A DNA stretch of 64,000 nucleotides from JAJDAH01 sp964487605 (GCA_964487605.1 CAZARU010000019.1:14772-78771); one strand, 5' to 3'; positions 1-9,220 are shown, numbered from the stretch's first letter. Notes: generated by a model from the letters alone, not told the origin. Translations and numbers: made by a program.

Positions 1-1
1 C

Positions 2-628
2 CACGCCGGCGCCGTCGCCGGGCAGTACGGACCCGGTATCGTGCGCGGTGACGAGGTCGCTGCATACCGCGCCGAGCCCGACGTGAGTTCGGCATCCCGG
101 GTGGAGACCTACGTCGCGCTGCGGATGCACGCGGACAACTGGCGCTGGGCCGGCGTTCCTTTCTACCTGCGCGCAGGCAAGCGTCTCGCCAAGCGCGTGA
201 CCGAGATCACGCTCCACTTCCGGCCGCTGCCGCACCCGCTCTTTCGCGACGCGCCCGGCGCTCTCGATCAGCCGAACTCCCTGGTGGTTCGCATCCAGCC
301 CGACGAGGGCATCAGCCTGAGATTCGCCACCAAGGTGCCGGGCCAGGAGACCGCCATCCGGGGCGTCGCCATGGACTTTCGCTACGGCGCGGCCTTCGGT
401 CGCGAGACCCCGGAGGCGTACGAGCGGCTCCTGCTGGACGCGATGCGCGGCGATGCGACGCTCTTCACGCGCCACGACGAGGTGGAAGCCCAGTGGCAGT
501 ACGTCGATCCGATCCTGCGTGCCTGGGACGAAGTCCCCGCGGGTCCAGCGCTCTACCCCGCGGGCTCGTGGGGACCCGCTGCGGCGGAGGCGCTGCTGCT
601 CGAAGGACACCGCTGGGGAGCTCCGTGA
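2..628 (+). CDS. zwf: glucose-6-phosphate 1-dehydrogenase, C-terminal part
   Basis: This is the last 208 residues of glucose-6-phosphate dehydrogenase, the NADP-dependent first step of the oxidative pentose phosphate pathway; the N-terminal Rossmann half and the catalytic RIDHYLGKE-type signature lie upstream of the window. Visible family features are the GQYGPG stretch at the very start, VETYVALRMHADNWRW, PFYLRAGKRL (the substrate/structural NADP region) and a C-terminal PAGSWGP. The frame is open from base 2, so the gene is cut by the window edge. Its stop overlaps the opcA start (GTGA), and pgl follows the same way, so the three are translationally coupled. Confidence 0.95.
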   Translation, partial: HAGAVAGQYGPGIVRGDEVAAYRAEPDVSSASRVETYVALRMHADNWRWAGVPFYLRAGKRLAKRVTEITLHFRPLPHPLFRDAPGALDQPNSLVVRIQPDEGISLRFATKVPGQETAIRGVAMDFRYGAAFGRETPEAYERLLLDAMRGDATLFTRHDEVEAQWQYVDPILRAWDEVPAGPALYPAGSWGPAAAEALLLEGHRWGAP

Positions 629-1668
629 CGCAGCTCTCGGATGCCGTCGGTGCGATGGAGCGCGCCCTCGCCCGGCTCTGGCTCGACGACGACGTCACGC
701 GCGGCAGCGTCCGCGCCCACACCATGAGCTTCGTCGCCGTGTGCGGCCGGTCGCACCGGGAGCAGTTCGTGACGGACGTCGACGACCTGGCGGCGCGACT
801 GGGTTCGCGGACGTGCATCGTGACCGTGGATCCGACGGTCGAGCCCTGGCACCTCGACGGTGACGTGTCGGCGGTGTGCAGGGTCCCTGCCGCGGGAGAG
901 AGCCCGAAGGTATGTGCCGAACGGATCGAGCTGACGTTCGGAGCGGTCGCCGCCCGGCGCGCGCGATCTGTGGTGGAGGCGCTCACCGAGGCGTCGTTGC
1001 CGCTCGTCGTCTATGGGGGCCCCGGAGCCTCCCCCGACGTTCTCGCGGCGCTGGCGCCGGCGAGCAGCCGACTGGTGATCGACAGCGCGGAGCTGGGGAC
1101 CGCTCGGTCCTCGGCCTTGGCCCGAGAAACCGGGGTGCGGATCGAGGACCTCGCCTTCGTGCGTGCGCGCAACTGGCGCGAGATGATCGCCCGGGGCTTC
1201 GACGATCCCCGACATGCCCACGCCGCCTTCGAGGTCCGCGAGGTCCACGTACGACACGTCGGCGGTGATCACGCGGGCGCCGAGGCCCACGCCGAGCTTC
1301 TGGTCGGTTGGCTCGCGACGCAGCTCGAGTGGCGTACCGAAGGGGGGCGCATTCGGGGGCGTGACGGCAGCCCCATCGGCGTGGTGCTGGAGTCCATCGA
1401 TCGGGCGGGGCTCGCCGTCTCGCTGCTGGAGAGCGTCACCGTCACGGCTCGACTCGGGTCGGGGTCCCTTCGCGTGGAGGTCGCTCGCGACGACCACCCT
1501 GCGCACCTGCGGTGGTCGCTCAGCGAGGGCGGAGCCACGGTCGAGCGGACGTTCGTCGTGACTCGGCGGTCGCAGGCGGACCTGGTCTGTCGCGCCGCCG
1601 AGGAAGTCCGTCGGACCGACGGAGCCGAGCGGGCGCTGGCGTTCGTGCGAGAATGGCGGGCGGCGTGA
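625..1668 (+). CDS. opcA: OpcA-like glucose-6-phosphate dehydrogenase assembly protein
   Basis: A 347-aa protein matching the OpcA family, an accessory subunit that promotes assembly and redox activation of glucose-6-phosphate dehydrogenase, best known from cyanobacteria and actinobacteria. Family-like stretches are the N-terminal RAHTMSFVAV segment followed by a Rossmann-like half (SRTCIVTVDP, LPLVVYGGP, RLVIDSAE), then RNWREMIARGFDD and a C-terminal beta-rich domain. I choose GTG at 625 because it overlaps the zwf stop by four bases; the open frame continues upstream inside zwf but that is a shadow. Position between zwf and pgl supports the assignment independently. Confidence 0.87.
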   Translation: MTQLSDAVGAMERALARLWLDDDVTRGSVRAHTMSFVAVCGRSHREQFVTDVDDLAARLGSRTCIVTVDPTVEPWHLDGDVSAVCRVPAAGESPKVCAERIELTFGAVAARRARSVVEALTEASLPLVVYGGPGASPDVLAALAPASSRLVIDSAELGTARSSALARETGVRIEDLAFVRARNWREMIARGFDDPRHAHAAFEVREVHVRHVGGDHAGAEAHAELLVGWLATQLEWRTEGGRIRGRDGSPIGVVLESIDRAGLAVSLLESVTVTARLGSGSLRVEVARDDHPAHLRWSLSEGGATVERTFVVTRRSQADLVCRAAEEVRRTDGAERALAFVREWRAA

Positions 1669-2429
1669 CCGGGGGTGCCCACCCGCCCGGCGCCCTGGTC
1701 GTGTGCGGGGACGCTGCAGAGCTGGCTCACGAAACCGCGCTGCGCATGGAGCGCGCCATCCACCGTGCAGTTCGGGAGCGCGGCCGCGCGATCGTCGCTC
1801 TGAGCGGCGGCTCGACCCCGATGCCGGCCTACGCGCTCCTCGCGGCCGAAGGTCAGCGACTGGCCGCCGTGGAGTGGCTCCTCGCCGACGAGCGGTGCGT
1901 GCCGCTCGCCGACGAGCGAAGCAACTTCGGCGCGATATCACGGGCGCTCTTCGCGCCGGCGCGAGTCCACGAGGCCCGGCGGCACCCGGTGAACACCGAC
2001 CTGCCGCCCCACGAGGCCGCCGCGGACTACGAGGCGCGGATCCGCTCGCTGCTGGGGCTGAGCCCGCGGGGCGCGCCCGGAGATGCGCCGGCGGTGCTCG
2101 ACCTCGTCGTCGCGGGCGTGGGGGTCGACGGTCACACGGCGTCGCTCTTTCCCGGCCGAGGCTCGGTCGCTGCGACCGACGCGCTCGTGGTCGCGGTGAG
2201 CCCGGGTCGTGGCCTCGAACCTCGGGTGTCGCTCTCGCGCAACGTCCTCGTTGCCGCTCGGACGGTCCTCGTGCTCGCCAGCGGCGCGGCGAAGCGTTCG
2301 ATCGTCGAGGAGGCGCGACGACCGGGTAGCGAAGACGACGTCCCCGCCAGGATCTTCCTCGGCGCGCCCGCCGGGACGGTGACGTGGCTGGTGGACCGCG
2401 AAGCGTCGCCCGGCGAGGACGCCGCCTGA
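1653..2429 (+). CDS. pgl: 6-phosphogluconolactonase
   Basis: Hydrolyses 6-phosphoglucono-delta-lactone to 6-phosphogluconate, the second oxidative pentose phosphate step, in the cytoplasm. About 258 aa, the normal DevB/Pgl length. Motifs: ALSGGSTPMPAY near residue 50 (sugar-phosphate binding), LADERCVPL, and the family signature GVGVDGHTASLFPG in the second half. ATG at 1653 lies inside the end of opcA; an alternative GTG at 1665 would give the GTGA overlap used by its neighbours and would lose only four residues. Third gene of zwf-opcA-pgl, ending 11 bases before the convergent tkt with no hairpin between. Confidence 0.95.
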   Translation: MAGGVTGGAHPPGALVVCGDAAELAHETALRMERAIHRAVRERGRAIVALSGGSTPMPAYALLAAEGQRLAAVEWLLADERCVPLADERSNFGAISRALFAPARVHEARRHPVNTDLPPHEAAADYEARIRSLLGLSPRGAPGDAPAVLDLVVAGVGVDGHTASLFPGRGSVAATDALVVAVSPGRGLEPRVSLSRNVLVAARTVLVLASGAAKRSIVEEARRPGSEDDVPARIFLGAPAGTVTWLVDREASPGEDAA

Positions 2430-2440
2430 GTTTGCTCCCC

Positions 2441-4405
2441 TCAGAGCGCCGTCAGGACCCGCTGCGCGACGCTCTCTGGGGTGAAGCCCAGCTCCGTCGC
2501 CAGCCGCTCGGCGGGAGCGGAGGCGCCGAAACGGTCGATGCCGAGCGTCAGGCCGCCACTGCCGACGATCCCACGCCACGGCAACGTACGACCTGCCTCC
2601 ATCGAGACGCGTGGGGCGCGTCCGAGGACCGCCTCTTGCCGCTCGGCGGGGAGCCGCAGGAACGCCTCGAGACAGGGCATCGAGACCACGCGCGCAGGCG
2701 TGCCGCGGGCATCGAGGATCGACTTGGCGCCCAGGGCCAGGCCTACCTCGCTCCCGCTGGCGATGAGCGTCACGGCCGGCGACGCGACGTCCGAAAGGAC
2801 GTAGCCGCCGTCGAGGATCACGTTCGGATCGAACCCGGCGGGTCGCTCGAGGACCGGGACGTTCTGGCGCGACAGGGCCAGCGCAGTGGGCCCCGAGGTC
2901 CGTGTCAGAGCGTGCGCCCAGGCTGCCGCGCACTCGATCGCGTCCGCGGGACGCACGACGTCCAGGTTGGGGATGAGGCGCAACGCCCACACGTGCTCGA
3001 CCGGCTGATGAGTGGGGCCGTCTTCGCCGAGAAAGATGGAGTCGTGAGTGAAGACGAACACCGCCCGCTGCTGCATCAGCGCTGCGAGGCGCACCGACGG
3101 TCGCATGTAGTCGCTGAACACGAGGAACGTCGAGCCGAAGGGCACGAAGAACCCCGAGATCGCCAGGCCGTTGCTCACGGCGCCCATGGCGTGCTCACGG
3201 ATGCCGTAGTGGAGGTTCCTTCCGCCGAACTCCCCCCGCTTCACGTCTCCCCCGCCCTTGATGGTGGTCTTGCAGGAACCCGCGAGGTCCGCCGATCCCC
3301 CCACCAGCGAGGGAACCAGCGCGGCAGCGCGCTGCTCGACCGCGCTCGCGTGACCGCGGGTGGCGTCCTTCTTCGTGGGCGCGGCCGCGACGAGCTGCGC
3401 GTACAGATCGCCCGGCACCGGGCAGCCGAGGTGGGCGTCCCAGACGGCGCGCCTGTCCGCGTCGAGCGCGGCGAGCGCGCGGCGCCACTCCTCGCGCAGC
3501 GCACGGTTCTTCTCCACCGCGGCCGCGAAGAGCTCGCGTGCGCCCGCCGGGACGTGGAACGCTTCGAGCGGCCACGCTGCGTTCTTCTTCGTGCCCTCCA
3601 CCTCGGCGGCGCCGAGCGGAGCGCCATGCGCATCGGGTGTGTCCTGCTTCGTGGGCGCGCCGATGGCGATGTGGGTGCGTGCCACCACGAGCGACGGGCG
3701 CGTCTCGTCGGCGACGGCCGCGTCGAGCGCGACGCGAACCGCCGCCGGATCGTGGCCGTCGACGTGGCAGACCGACCAGCCGTAGGCCTCGTAGCGCCTG
3801 GCCACGTCCTCCGACAGCGAAAGGTCGGTCGTTCCGTCGATGGTGATCTGGTTGTCGTCGTAGACGACGACGAGGTTACCCAGGCCGAGATGCCCCGCGA
3901 GGCTCGATGCCTCGCTCGCCACACCCTCCATGATGTCACCGTCCGATGCGAGGACGAAGACGCGGTAGTCCACCACCGTCGAGCCCGGACGGTTGACCCG
4001 AGCGGCCATCATCTTCGACGCCAGGGCGAGGCCCACGGCGTTGCCCAGGCCCTGTCCGAGCGGGCCCGTCGTCGTCTCGACGCCTGGCGTGTGACCCAGC
4101 TCGGGATGACCAGGCGTCTTCGAGCCCCACTGCCGAAAGGCGATCAGCTCGTCGAGGGAGAGGTCGTAGCCGGCCAGGTGGAGCAGCGAGTACAGGAGCA
4201 TCGACGCGTGTCCGCACGAGAGGACGAAGCGATCGCGGTTCGGCCACTCCGGGTCGCGCGGATCGAACCGCAGGTGACGAGAGAAGATCTCCACGGCGAT
4301 CCCGGCCAGCGCCATGGGTGTCCCCGGATGTCCGCTGTTGGCTTTCTCCACCGCATCGACGGACAGGAACTGAACCGTGCGAACGGTCTTCTCGAAGGCG
4401 TCCAT
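2441..4405 (-). CDS. tkt: transketolase
   Basis: ThDP-dependent transketolase (654 aa, standard length) of the non-oxidative pentose phosphate and Calvin-type carbon shuffling. N-terminal ThDP domain: ANSGHPGTPMALAG near residue 22, GPLGQGLGNAVGLAL, and the ThDP/metal motif ASDGDIMEGV followed by DDNQI. The pyrimidine domain has the GIREHAMG motif, FGSTFLVFSDYMRP and EDGPTHQPVEH. The C-terminal domain is complete. It lies convergent to zwf-opcA-pgl, so both pentose phosphate branches are adjacent. The start has no Shine-Dalgarno; a GGTAGGGC sequence ends 7 bases before the ATG (see leaderless finding). Confidence 0.97.
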   Translation of the reverse strand: MDAFEKTVRTVQFLSVDAVEKANSGHPGTPMALAGIAVEIFSRHLRFDPRDPEWPNRDRFVLSCGHASMLLYSLLHLAGYDLSLDELIAFRQWGSKTPGHPELGHTPGVETTTGPLGQGLGNAVGLALASKMMAARVNRPGSTVVDYRVFVLASDGDIMEGVASEASSLAGHLGLGNLVVVYDDNQITIDGTTDLSLSEDVARRYEAYGWSVCHVDGHDPAAVRVALDAAVADETRPSLVVARTHIAIGAPTKQDTPDAHGAPLGAAEVEGTKKNAAWPLEAFHVPAGARELFAAAVEKNRALREEWRRALAALDADRRAVWDAHLGCPVPGDLYAQLVAAAPTKKDATRGHASAVEQRAAALVPSLVGGSADLAGSCKTTIKGGGDVKRGEFGGRNLHYGIREHAMGAVSNGLAISGFFVPFGSTFLVFSDYMRPSVRLAALMQQRAVFVFTHDSIFLGEDGPTHQPVEHVWALRLIPNLDVVRPADAIECAAAWAHALTRTSGPTALALSRQNVPVLERPAGFDPNVILDGGYVLSDVASPAVTLIASGSEVGLALGAKSILDARGTPARVVSMPCLEAFLRLPAERQEAVLGRAPRVSMEAGRTLPWRGIVGSGGLTLGIDRFGASAPAERLATELGFTPESVAQRVLTAL

Positions 4406-4489
4406 GGGTCGGGCCCTACCAAAATCCCCAGCTGACGGCTACGCTCTCGCGGCGCGACGCGCGTCGGTCACACGGCAGAGCGCGTGCCA

Positions 4490-5629
4490 TCACCGGTCGC
4501 GGCCCGCTTCCCGGGACGTGGCGGCCTCGTGCTCCTCGAGCGTGCGACTGAAGACGTGCCGCCCGTCGCCGGTGGCGACGAAGTAGAAGTGGTCGATCTT
4601 CGCGGGCTCGATGACCGCGCGGATCGAGTCGATTCCGGGATTCGCGATCGGTCCGGGTGGCAACCCCGCGTGCTTGTACGTGTTGTAGGGGTTGGTCGCG
4701 TCCCGGAGCATCGTCGGCGTGACCTTGCCGGGCACCGAGGGACACTTGACCGGACGGGGACGGACCGCGAGGCACCCATACGCGGCCGTGGGGTCGGACT
4801 GGAGCATGCGGCGAGGCAAGAACGAGGCGCTGTCGAGCCGATTGAAGAACACCGCGGCGATGGTCGCGCGCTCCGCGGGATCCGCCGCCTCCTTCTCGAC
4901 CATCGACGCGAGCGTCAGGATCTCCCGCTCCGACCAGCTCCTGCTGCGGCGCAGCCGCTCGAGTCCGCCGCCGGTCGCGACCGACAGGGCGGCCAGTCGC
5001 TTCCGGGTTTCCGAGGCGAGGCGCCGCACGACGTCCTCCGGATGGCTGTTCAGCGCGAGCTGATGGGTCGCCGGGAAGAGGAATCCCTCGGCGGAGGCGC
5101 CGTCGATGGAGAGCTCGGCGAGCAGCGCTCGCGACTCCGTCGCGTCGAGGAACGTGGTCCGAGCGCAGACGCCGGCCGCGTCGAGCCGCTCGGCGATCTG
5201 GAACCGCTGAAATCCCTCGGGGATGACGATCTTCGCGCGCGGTCGCCCGGGGCCGCGCCCGAGCCACGCGACCAGCTCCCGCGGTCCGAGGTCGTCTCGC
5301 AGCAGGTGCGGCCCGGGTTTCGCGCGGACGCCCGGACGCAGCAGCGCCAGGTACGCGGCGAAGAGGCGCGGGCTGGTCACGAGCCCGTGCCGAGCCAGCA
5401 GGTCGGAGAGCGCGCGGCGAGAGGGATCGGCCGGCACGAGGATCTCGACCCGTGCGCCGTTCCCTGGACCGTCGAACTCTGCCCAGACCATCCCGACGAC
5501 GGCGATGCACAGCGAGACGGCGAGGAGACCTGCCGTGACGACGAGGAGCCCGCCGCGCGGAGCGCCGCGGCGCGGTCGGCGCTTTCGAGCCGCGGCGGGC
5601 GTCTTCGCCACCTTCGCGCGCCGCTTCAC
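4490..5629 (-). CDS. mltG: endolytic murein transglycosylase MltG
   Basis: YceG/MltG-family lytic transglycosylase (379 aa) that cleaves nascent glycan strands at the inner membrane and acts as a terminator of peptidoglycan polymerisation. A basic N-terminus (RKRRPRRG) precedes one membrane anchor at about residues 25-47. A LysM-like region follows (ILVPADPSRRALSDLLARHG). The catalytic domain contains LTLASMVEKEA (catalytic Glu equivalent), LQSDPTAAYG and YNTYKHAGLPPGPIANPG. GTG at 5629 overlaps the ruvX stop by four bases, which decides the start; the open frame runs on upstream but has no family similarity. Second gene of ruvX-mltG. Confidence 0.95.
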   Translation of the reverse strand: MKRRAKVAKTPAAARKRRPRRGAPRGGLLVVTAGLLAVSLCIAVVGMVWAEFDGPGNGARVEILVPADPSRRALSDLLARHGLVTSPRLFAAYLALLRPGVRAKPGPHLLRDDLGPRELVAWLGRGPGRPRAKIVIPEGFQRFQIAERLDAAGVCARTTFLDATESRALLAELSIDGASAEGFLFPATHQLALNSHPEDVVRRLASETRKRLAALSVATGGGLERLRRSRSWSEREILTLASMVEKEAADPAERATIAAVFFNRLDSASFLPRRMLQSDPTAAYGCLAVRPRPVKCPSVPGKVTPTMLRDATNPYNTYKHAGLPPGPIANPGIDSIRAVIEPAKIDHFYFVATGDGRHVFSRTLEEHEAATSREAGRDR

Positions 5630-6048
5630 GACGGTGAACGGCCCCGCGACTCGAGCCAGGCCTGCAGCAGCACCGCCGCTGCAGCACCGTCGATTCGATG
5701 CCTCGCGTCGCGGTCCTTGGCGCCGGCCTCCCGCAGGCGCTTCCGGGCCTCCACGGTGGTGAGCCGTTCGTCCACGAGCTCTACCGACACCGACACGCGA
5801 TCGGCGAGGGCGCGCGCAACGCGACGAGCCCTTCGCGCCGCACGGCCTTCCGCCCCCGACAGATCGAGCGGAAGCCCCACGATGATCACGGTGATCCCCT
5901 CGGAATCCACGAGCGCACTCACCGCCTCGAGGAGCGCCGGCTCGTTGCGGCCATCCAGGTTGGGTCGCGGATGCGCGATGGAACCGAGCTCGTCCGACAG
6001 GGCGACTCCGACGCGAGCCGAGCCGAGGTCCAGACCGAGGGCGCGCAC
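5626..6048 (-). CDS. ruvX: RuvX/YqgF-family putative pre-16S rRNA nuclease
   Basis: A 140-aa RNase H-fold protein of the YqgF/RuvX family, implicated in maturation of the 16S rRNA 5' end. Motifs in order: LGLDLGSARVGVALSD with the first catalytic Asp near residue 7, VGLPLDLSGAEGRAA, VELVDERLTTVEA with an acidic residue, and the C-terminal IDGAAAAVLLQAWL carrying the last Asp. It is followed by mltG with a GTGA overlap, a common ruvX-mltG arrangement. It starts with GTG; TAGACC ends 6 bases upstream of it, and no Shine-Dalgarno is seen. Confidence 0.93.
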   Translation of the reverse strand: MRALGLDLGSARVGVALSDELGSIAHPRPNLDGRNEPALLEAVSALVDSEGITVIIVGLPLDLSGAEGRAARRARRVARALADRVSVSVELVDERLTTVEARKRLREAGAKDRDARHRIDGAAAAVLLQAWLESRGRSPS

Positions 6049-6136
6049 TGCGCGGGTCTAGCACGAGCCACACGGGCGCCGTTCGGCATGGCCGCGGGTG
6101 CCGTGGAGCGCCGGGAACGGTAATTGGGCCGCGCGC

Positions 6137-6165
6137 TTGACCCGACTCCCCCGACCCTGCATAAG
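6137..6165 (+). promoter_or_regulatory. sigma70-type promoter for hisS
   Basis: TTGACC at 6137-6142, a 17-base spacer and CATAAG at 6160-6165 (four of six -10 matches), in the ruvX/hisS divergent gap. It predicts a leader of about 25 bases before the hisS ATG. Confidence 0.55.
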
Positions 6166-6196
6166 CCGTCCGGACGTCGACACGGCGCGCGTAGCC

Positions 6197-7495
6197 ATGG
6201 GAAAAGAAAGCCTCTTTCGCGCCGTCAAGGGCATGAACGACCTCCTGCCGGCCGAGGCGGCGAGGTGGCAGCGGCTCGAGCGGTCGTTCGCGGAGACGGC
6301 CCGATTGCACGGGTACGGAGAGGTCCGCACGCCGCTGGTGGAGCGGACCGAGCTCTTCGTTCGATCCATCGGCGAGACGACCGACGTGGTCTCCAAGGAG
6401 ATGTACACGTTCGACCGCCACGACGAGTCGCTGACCCTTCGCCCGGAGGGGACGGCGAGCGCCGCGAGGGCATACCTCGAGCACGCCGTTCACGGCCGAG
6501 AGCCCGTCACCCGCTGGTACTACGTGGGGCCGATGTTCCGCGCGGAGCGGGCCCAGCGCGGGCGCTACCGGCAGTTTCACCAGGCCGGCTGCGAGATCTA
6601 CGGGGATCGCGGGCCCGGGTGCGACGCGGAGATCATCGACATGCTCCGGACGTTCTTCGGCGAGCTGGGGATCAGCGCGCTCGACGTTCGGGTCAGCTCG
6701 CTGGGCGGGCGGGAGGCGCGGACGGCCTACCGGGATCGTCTCGTCGCGTTCCTGGAGCCGCGCGCGTCGGAGCTGTCGGAACTCTCTCGCCAGCGGCTCG
6801 TTTCGAACCCGCTTCGCATCCTGGACAGCAAGGATCCCGGCGATCAGGCGCTGCTCTCGGGCGCGCCGTCGATCCACGACGTGCTCACCGAGGACGACCG
6901 CGCGCACTTCGACGGGCTGCGCCGCTACCTCGACGCGCTCGGGACACCCTACGTCGTCGACGGCGGCATGGTGCGCGGACTCGACTACTACACGCGAACG
7001 GTGTTCGAGATTCGCTCCGACGCTGGTGAGCTGGGCGCGCAGAACACCCTCGTCGGCGGCGGACGGTACGACGGGATGATCGAGTCACTGGGCGGACCAC
7101 CGACGCCGGCCATCGGGTTCGCCCTCGGGCTCGAGCGCTTGCTGCTCGCCATGCCATCCGCGGGGCCCGAAGCTCACGGCACGTGCTTCTTCGCGCCTCT
7201 GGGTGATCGGGCCACGGAGGTGGCGCTCGGCCTCGCGCGCGACCTCCGCAAGCACGGCGTGCGCGCCGAGGTGGACTCCCGCGGGGGCTCCCTCAAGAGT
7301 CTCCTGCGGCGGGCCAACGGCCTCGCTGCGCGCCTGTGCGTCGTCATCGGCGACGCGGAGGTCGAGCGAGGGGTCGCGCAGGTGAAGGACCTGAACGAAC
7401 ACACGCAGGACGAGGTCGCGCTCGACCGCGCCGTCGTCATCCTCGCCGACCGCCTCCTGGGCTCGGCGATCACCGCGCCGGGAGGCGTCGCTTGA
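6197..7495 (+). CDS. hisS: histidyl-tRNA synthetase
   Basis: Class II aminoacyl-tRNA synthetase charging tRNA-His (432 aa). Motif 1 region RTPLVERTELFVRSIGETTD; motif 2 with YYVGPMFRAERAQRGRYRQF; the HisRS-specific GGMVRGLDYYTRTVFE signature; motif 3 with AIGFALGLERLLL; then the C-terminal anticodon-binding domain (VALGLARDLRKHGVRAEVD, VVIGDAEVERG). The ATG at 6197 gives the usual GMNDLLP start region; the open frame upstream crosses the promoter and is rejected. Its stop overlaps the TTG start of the next gene. Confidence 0.97.
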   Translation: MGKESLFRAVKGMNDLLPAEAARWQRLERSFAETARLHGYGEVRTPLVERTELFVRSIGETTDVVSKEMYTFDRHDESLTLRPEGTASAARAYLEHAVHGREPVTRWYYVGPMFRAERAQRGRYRQFHQAGCEIYGDRGPGCDAEIIDMLRTFFGELGISALDVRVSSLGGREARTAYRDRLVAFLEPRASELSELSRQRLVSNPLRILDSKDPGDQALLSGAPSIHDVLTEDDRAHFDGLRRYLDALGTPYVVDGGMVRGLDYYTRTVFEIRSDAGELGAQNTLVGGGRYDGMIESLGGPPTPAIGFALGLERLLLAMPSAGPEAHGTCFFAPLGDRATEVALGLARDLRKHGVRAEVDSRGGSLKSLLRRANGLAARLCVVIGDAEVERGVAQVKDLNEHTQDEVALDRAVVILADRLLGSAITAPGGVA

Positions 7496-9198
7496 AGAGC
7501 GGCGCCACCCTCGGCGCCATCTTGTGGCTTGCCGCGCTCGTGTCGTTCGGGTCCTCCGCCCGCGCGCAGGATCCCTTCGGCCCGGGGATCCAGCCCGGCG
7601 GCCCTCCGCCGCGGCCAGCTCCGGCGAAGCCCAAGGCGTCCGGCGACCAGCCCGAGACGCACGCCGCCGGGGGCGGCGAGAGTCTGCTGCCGCCCTCTAC
7701 CGAGCCGTCGCTCCCGTCCGACCCGCTCAAGGTACGCAAGAAGGTCGCGGACCGAATCGGCTCGAGCGCCGACGGCGACGAAGAGGAACGAGGACGAGAC
7801 GAGACCACGGAACGCAAGGTCTGGTTCCCGTACTACGAAGAGAAGAGCGGGGACTACCGGCTTCGCGCCGTCTTCCCGCTGTGGATGGAGCGGACGCAGC
7901 CCTCCTTGAAGAAGCCCGAGATCCTCGACCGAGCGTCTCTCTACGGGCTCTACTACAACCGCCGCAGCGCGACGCGAGCCGACGACGTTCTGTTCCCGCT
8001 GTTCTGGAACCTGCGCGAGGAAAGGAGCCGCACGACCATCATCGGTCCCCTCGTGAACCGATCGGCGCCAGGAGAGACCGACAACTGGCTCGCCCCGCTC
8101 TACTTCACCGGAACTCGCAAGCGCGGTGGCTACACCATCATTCCTCCGCTCTTGACGTGGACCCAGCGGGATGCCGCCGGCGGTTTCAACCTGGTCGGCC
8201 CGATGTTCTGCTCGTGGAAGGGCGGAGAGTCTTGCGACACGCGGACGGCCCACGACCTCGACTTCGGGATCGCTCCCCTCTACTTCTACGGTCAGAACGA
8301 GCGGTCGAAGTACGAGGTGATCCCGCCGCTGCTCCACTACTATCACTACGACGATCGAGATCTGTCCTGGCTCAACGTGTGGGGGCCCTACGTCCGCGGC
8401 CACACGCAGACACGCGACGTCTTCCACGTGGTCCCGTTCTACTGGAGCATCTGGGGAAAGAACGAGCGCCACACGACGGTCCTTCCGTTCTTCCACTACG
8501 GCCGCCAGGGCAACTCGCGGCTCTTCATCAACCCGCTGTACCTGCATGCACGGGGGGAGAACGGCGAGTCCACGCTCGTGACGTGGGGCTACGCGCGCCA
8601 CCGCGGGCGCACCGAGCTCGACATGATCACGCCGTTCTACTGGCACTACAGGGATCCGGACGTCGGGCTCGATCAGAAGCTCCTGTTTCCGTTCCTCTAC
8701 TCGCGGACGAGCCCTCGAGAGTCGAGCCAGGTGTTCTTCCCGTTCTGGGGTCACTTCGAGCGATACGGCATCAGCGAGAGCTGGTGGATCACGCCGTTCT
8801 TCCAGCACACGCGGCACCTCCGCGGATGGGACACCAACATCCACCCGATCCTGTACACCGGTCGCAACGGGTACCGGACGCACACCGTCGTCGCGCCCTT
8901 CTTCTTCGACTTCGCGGGTCGTGACTCCCGCGCGACCGTCGGCTTTCCGGTGTTCTGGCGCTTCTCGGATCGCGAAGAGGTGTCGCAGCTCGTGGGCAAC
9001 GTGTACTACCACGAGCGCAAGGTGAGGAACGGCCTCGACTGGGAGGTCCACGTGTTCCCCGCCTTCTCGTATGGTGAGACGCCGGACGGCCACTGGTGGA
9101 ACATCCTGTACGGCCTCGCTGGCTACACGCGGCGCGGCGAGCTCGCCAAGATGCGGACGCTGTGGATTCCGTTCACCTTGAGCGGTCAGGACGAGTGA
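7492..9198 (+). CDS. exported protein with aromatic beta-strand repeats
   Basis: A 568-aa protein of unknown function. The N-terminus has a clear signal peptide (hydrophobic LGAILWLAALVSF then SSARAQ), followed by a Pro/Gly-rich and acidic linker to about residue 100. The rest consists of degenerate units of roughly 25-35 residues built around strings such as PLYFTG, PLYFYG, VPFYW, LPFFHYG, NPLYLHA, TPFYWHY, FPFLYS, FPFWGHF, TPFFQH and APFFFD, with alternating aromatic residues typical of surface or outer-membrane beta-strands. Only two Cys are present, close together. TTG at 7492 overlaps the hisS stop (TTGA) and immediately precedes the signal peptide, so I prefer it over other starts. Confidence 0.8.
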   Translation: MKSGATLGAILWLAALVSFGSSARAQDPFGPGIQPGGPPPRPAPAKPKASGDQPETHAAGGGESLLPPSTEPSLPSDPLKVRKKVADRIGSSADGDEEERGRDETTERKVWFPYYEEKSGDYRLRAVFPLWMERTQPSLKKPEILDRASLYGLYYNRRSATRADDVLFPLFWNLREERSRTTIIGPLVNRSAPGETDNWLAPLYFTGTRKRGGYTIIPPLLTWTQRDAAGGFNLVGPMFCSWKGGESCDTRTAHDLDFGIAPLYFYGQNERSKYEVIPPLLHYYHYDDRDLSWLNVWGPYVRGHTQTRDVFHVVPFYWSIWGKNERHTTVLPFFHYGRQGNSRLFINPLYLHARGENGESTLVTWGYARHRGRTELDMITPFYWHYRDPDVGLDQKLLFPFLYSRTSPRESSQVFFPFWGHFERYGISESWWITPFFQHTRHLRGWDTNIHPILYTGRNGYRTHTVVAPFFFDFAGRDSRATVGFPVFWRFSDREEVSQLVGNVYYHERKVRNGLDWEVHVFPAFSYGETPDGHWWNILYGLAGYTRRGELAKMRTLWIPFTLSGQDE

Positions 9199-9220
9199 CG
9201 CGGGGAAGCCCGTCGCGCGC

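Noticed and set aside
553..1941. 462-residue minus-strand frame across opcA and pgl
   Set aside because: Arg/Pro/Gly-rich shadow of two well-supported genes on the other strand.
2384..4435. 683-residue open frame opposite tkt
   Set aside because: Third-position GC makes long antisense frames common; the tkt strand carries all ThDP motifs and this frame has none.
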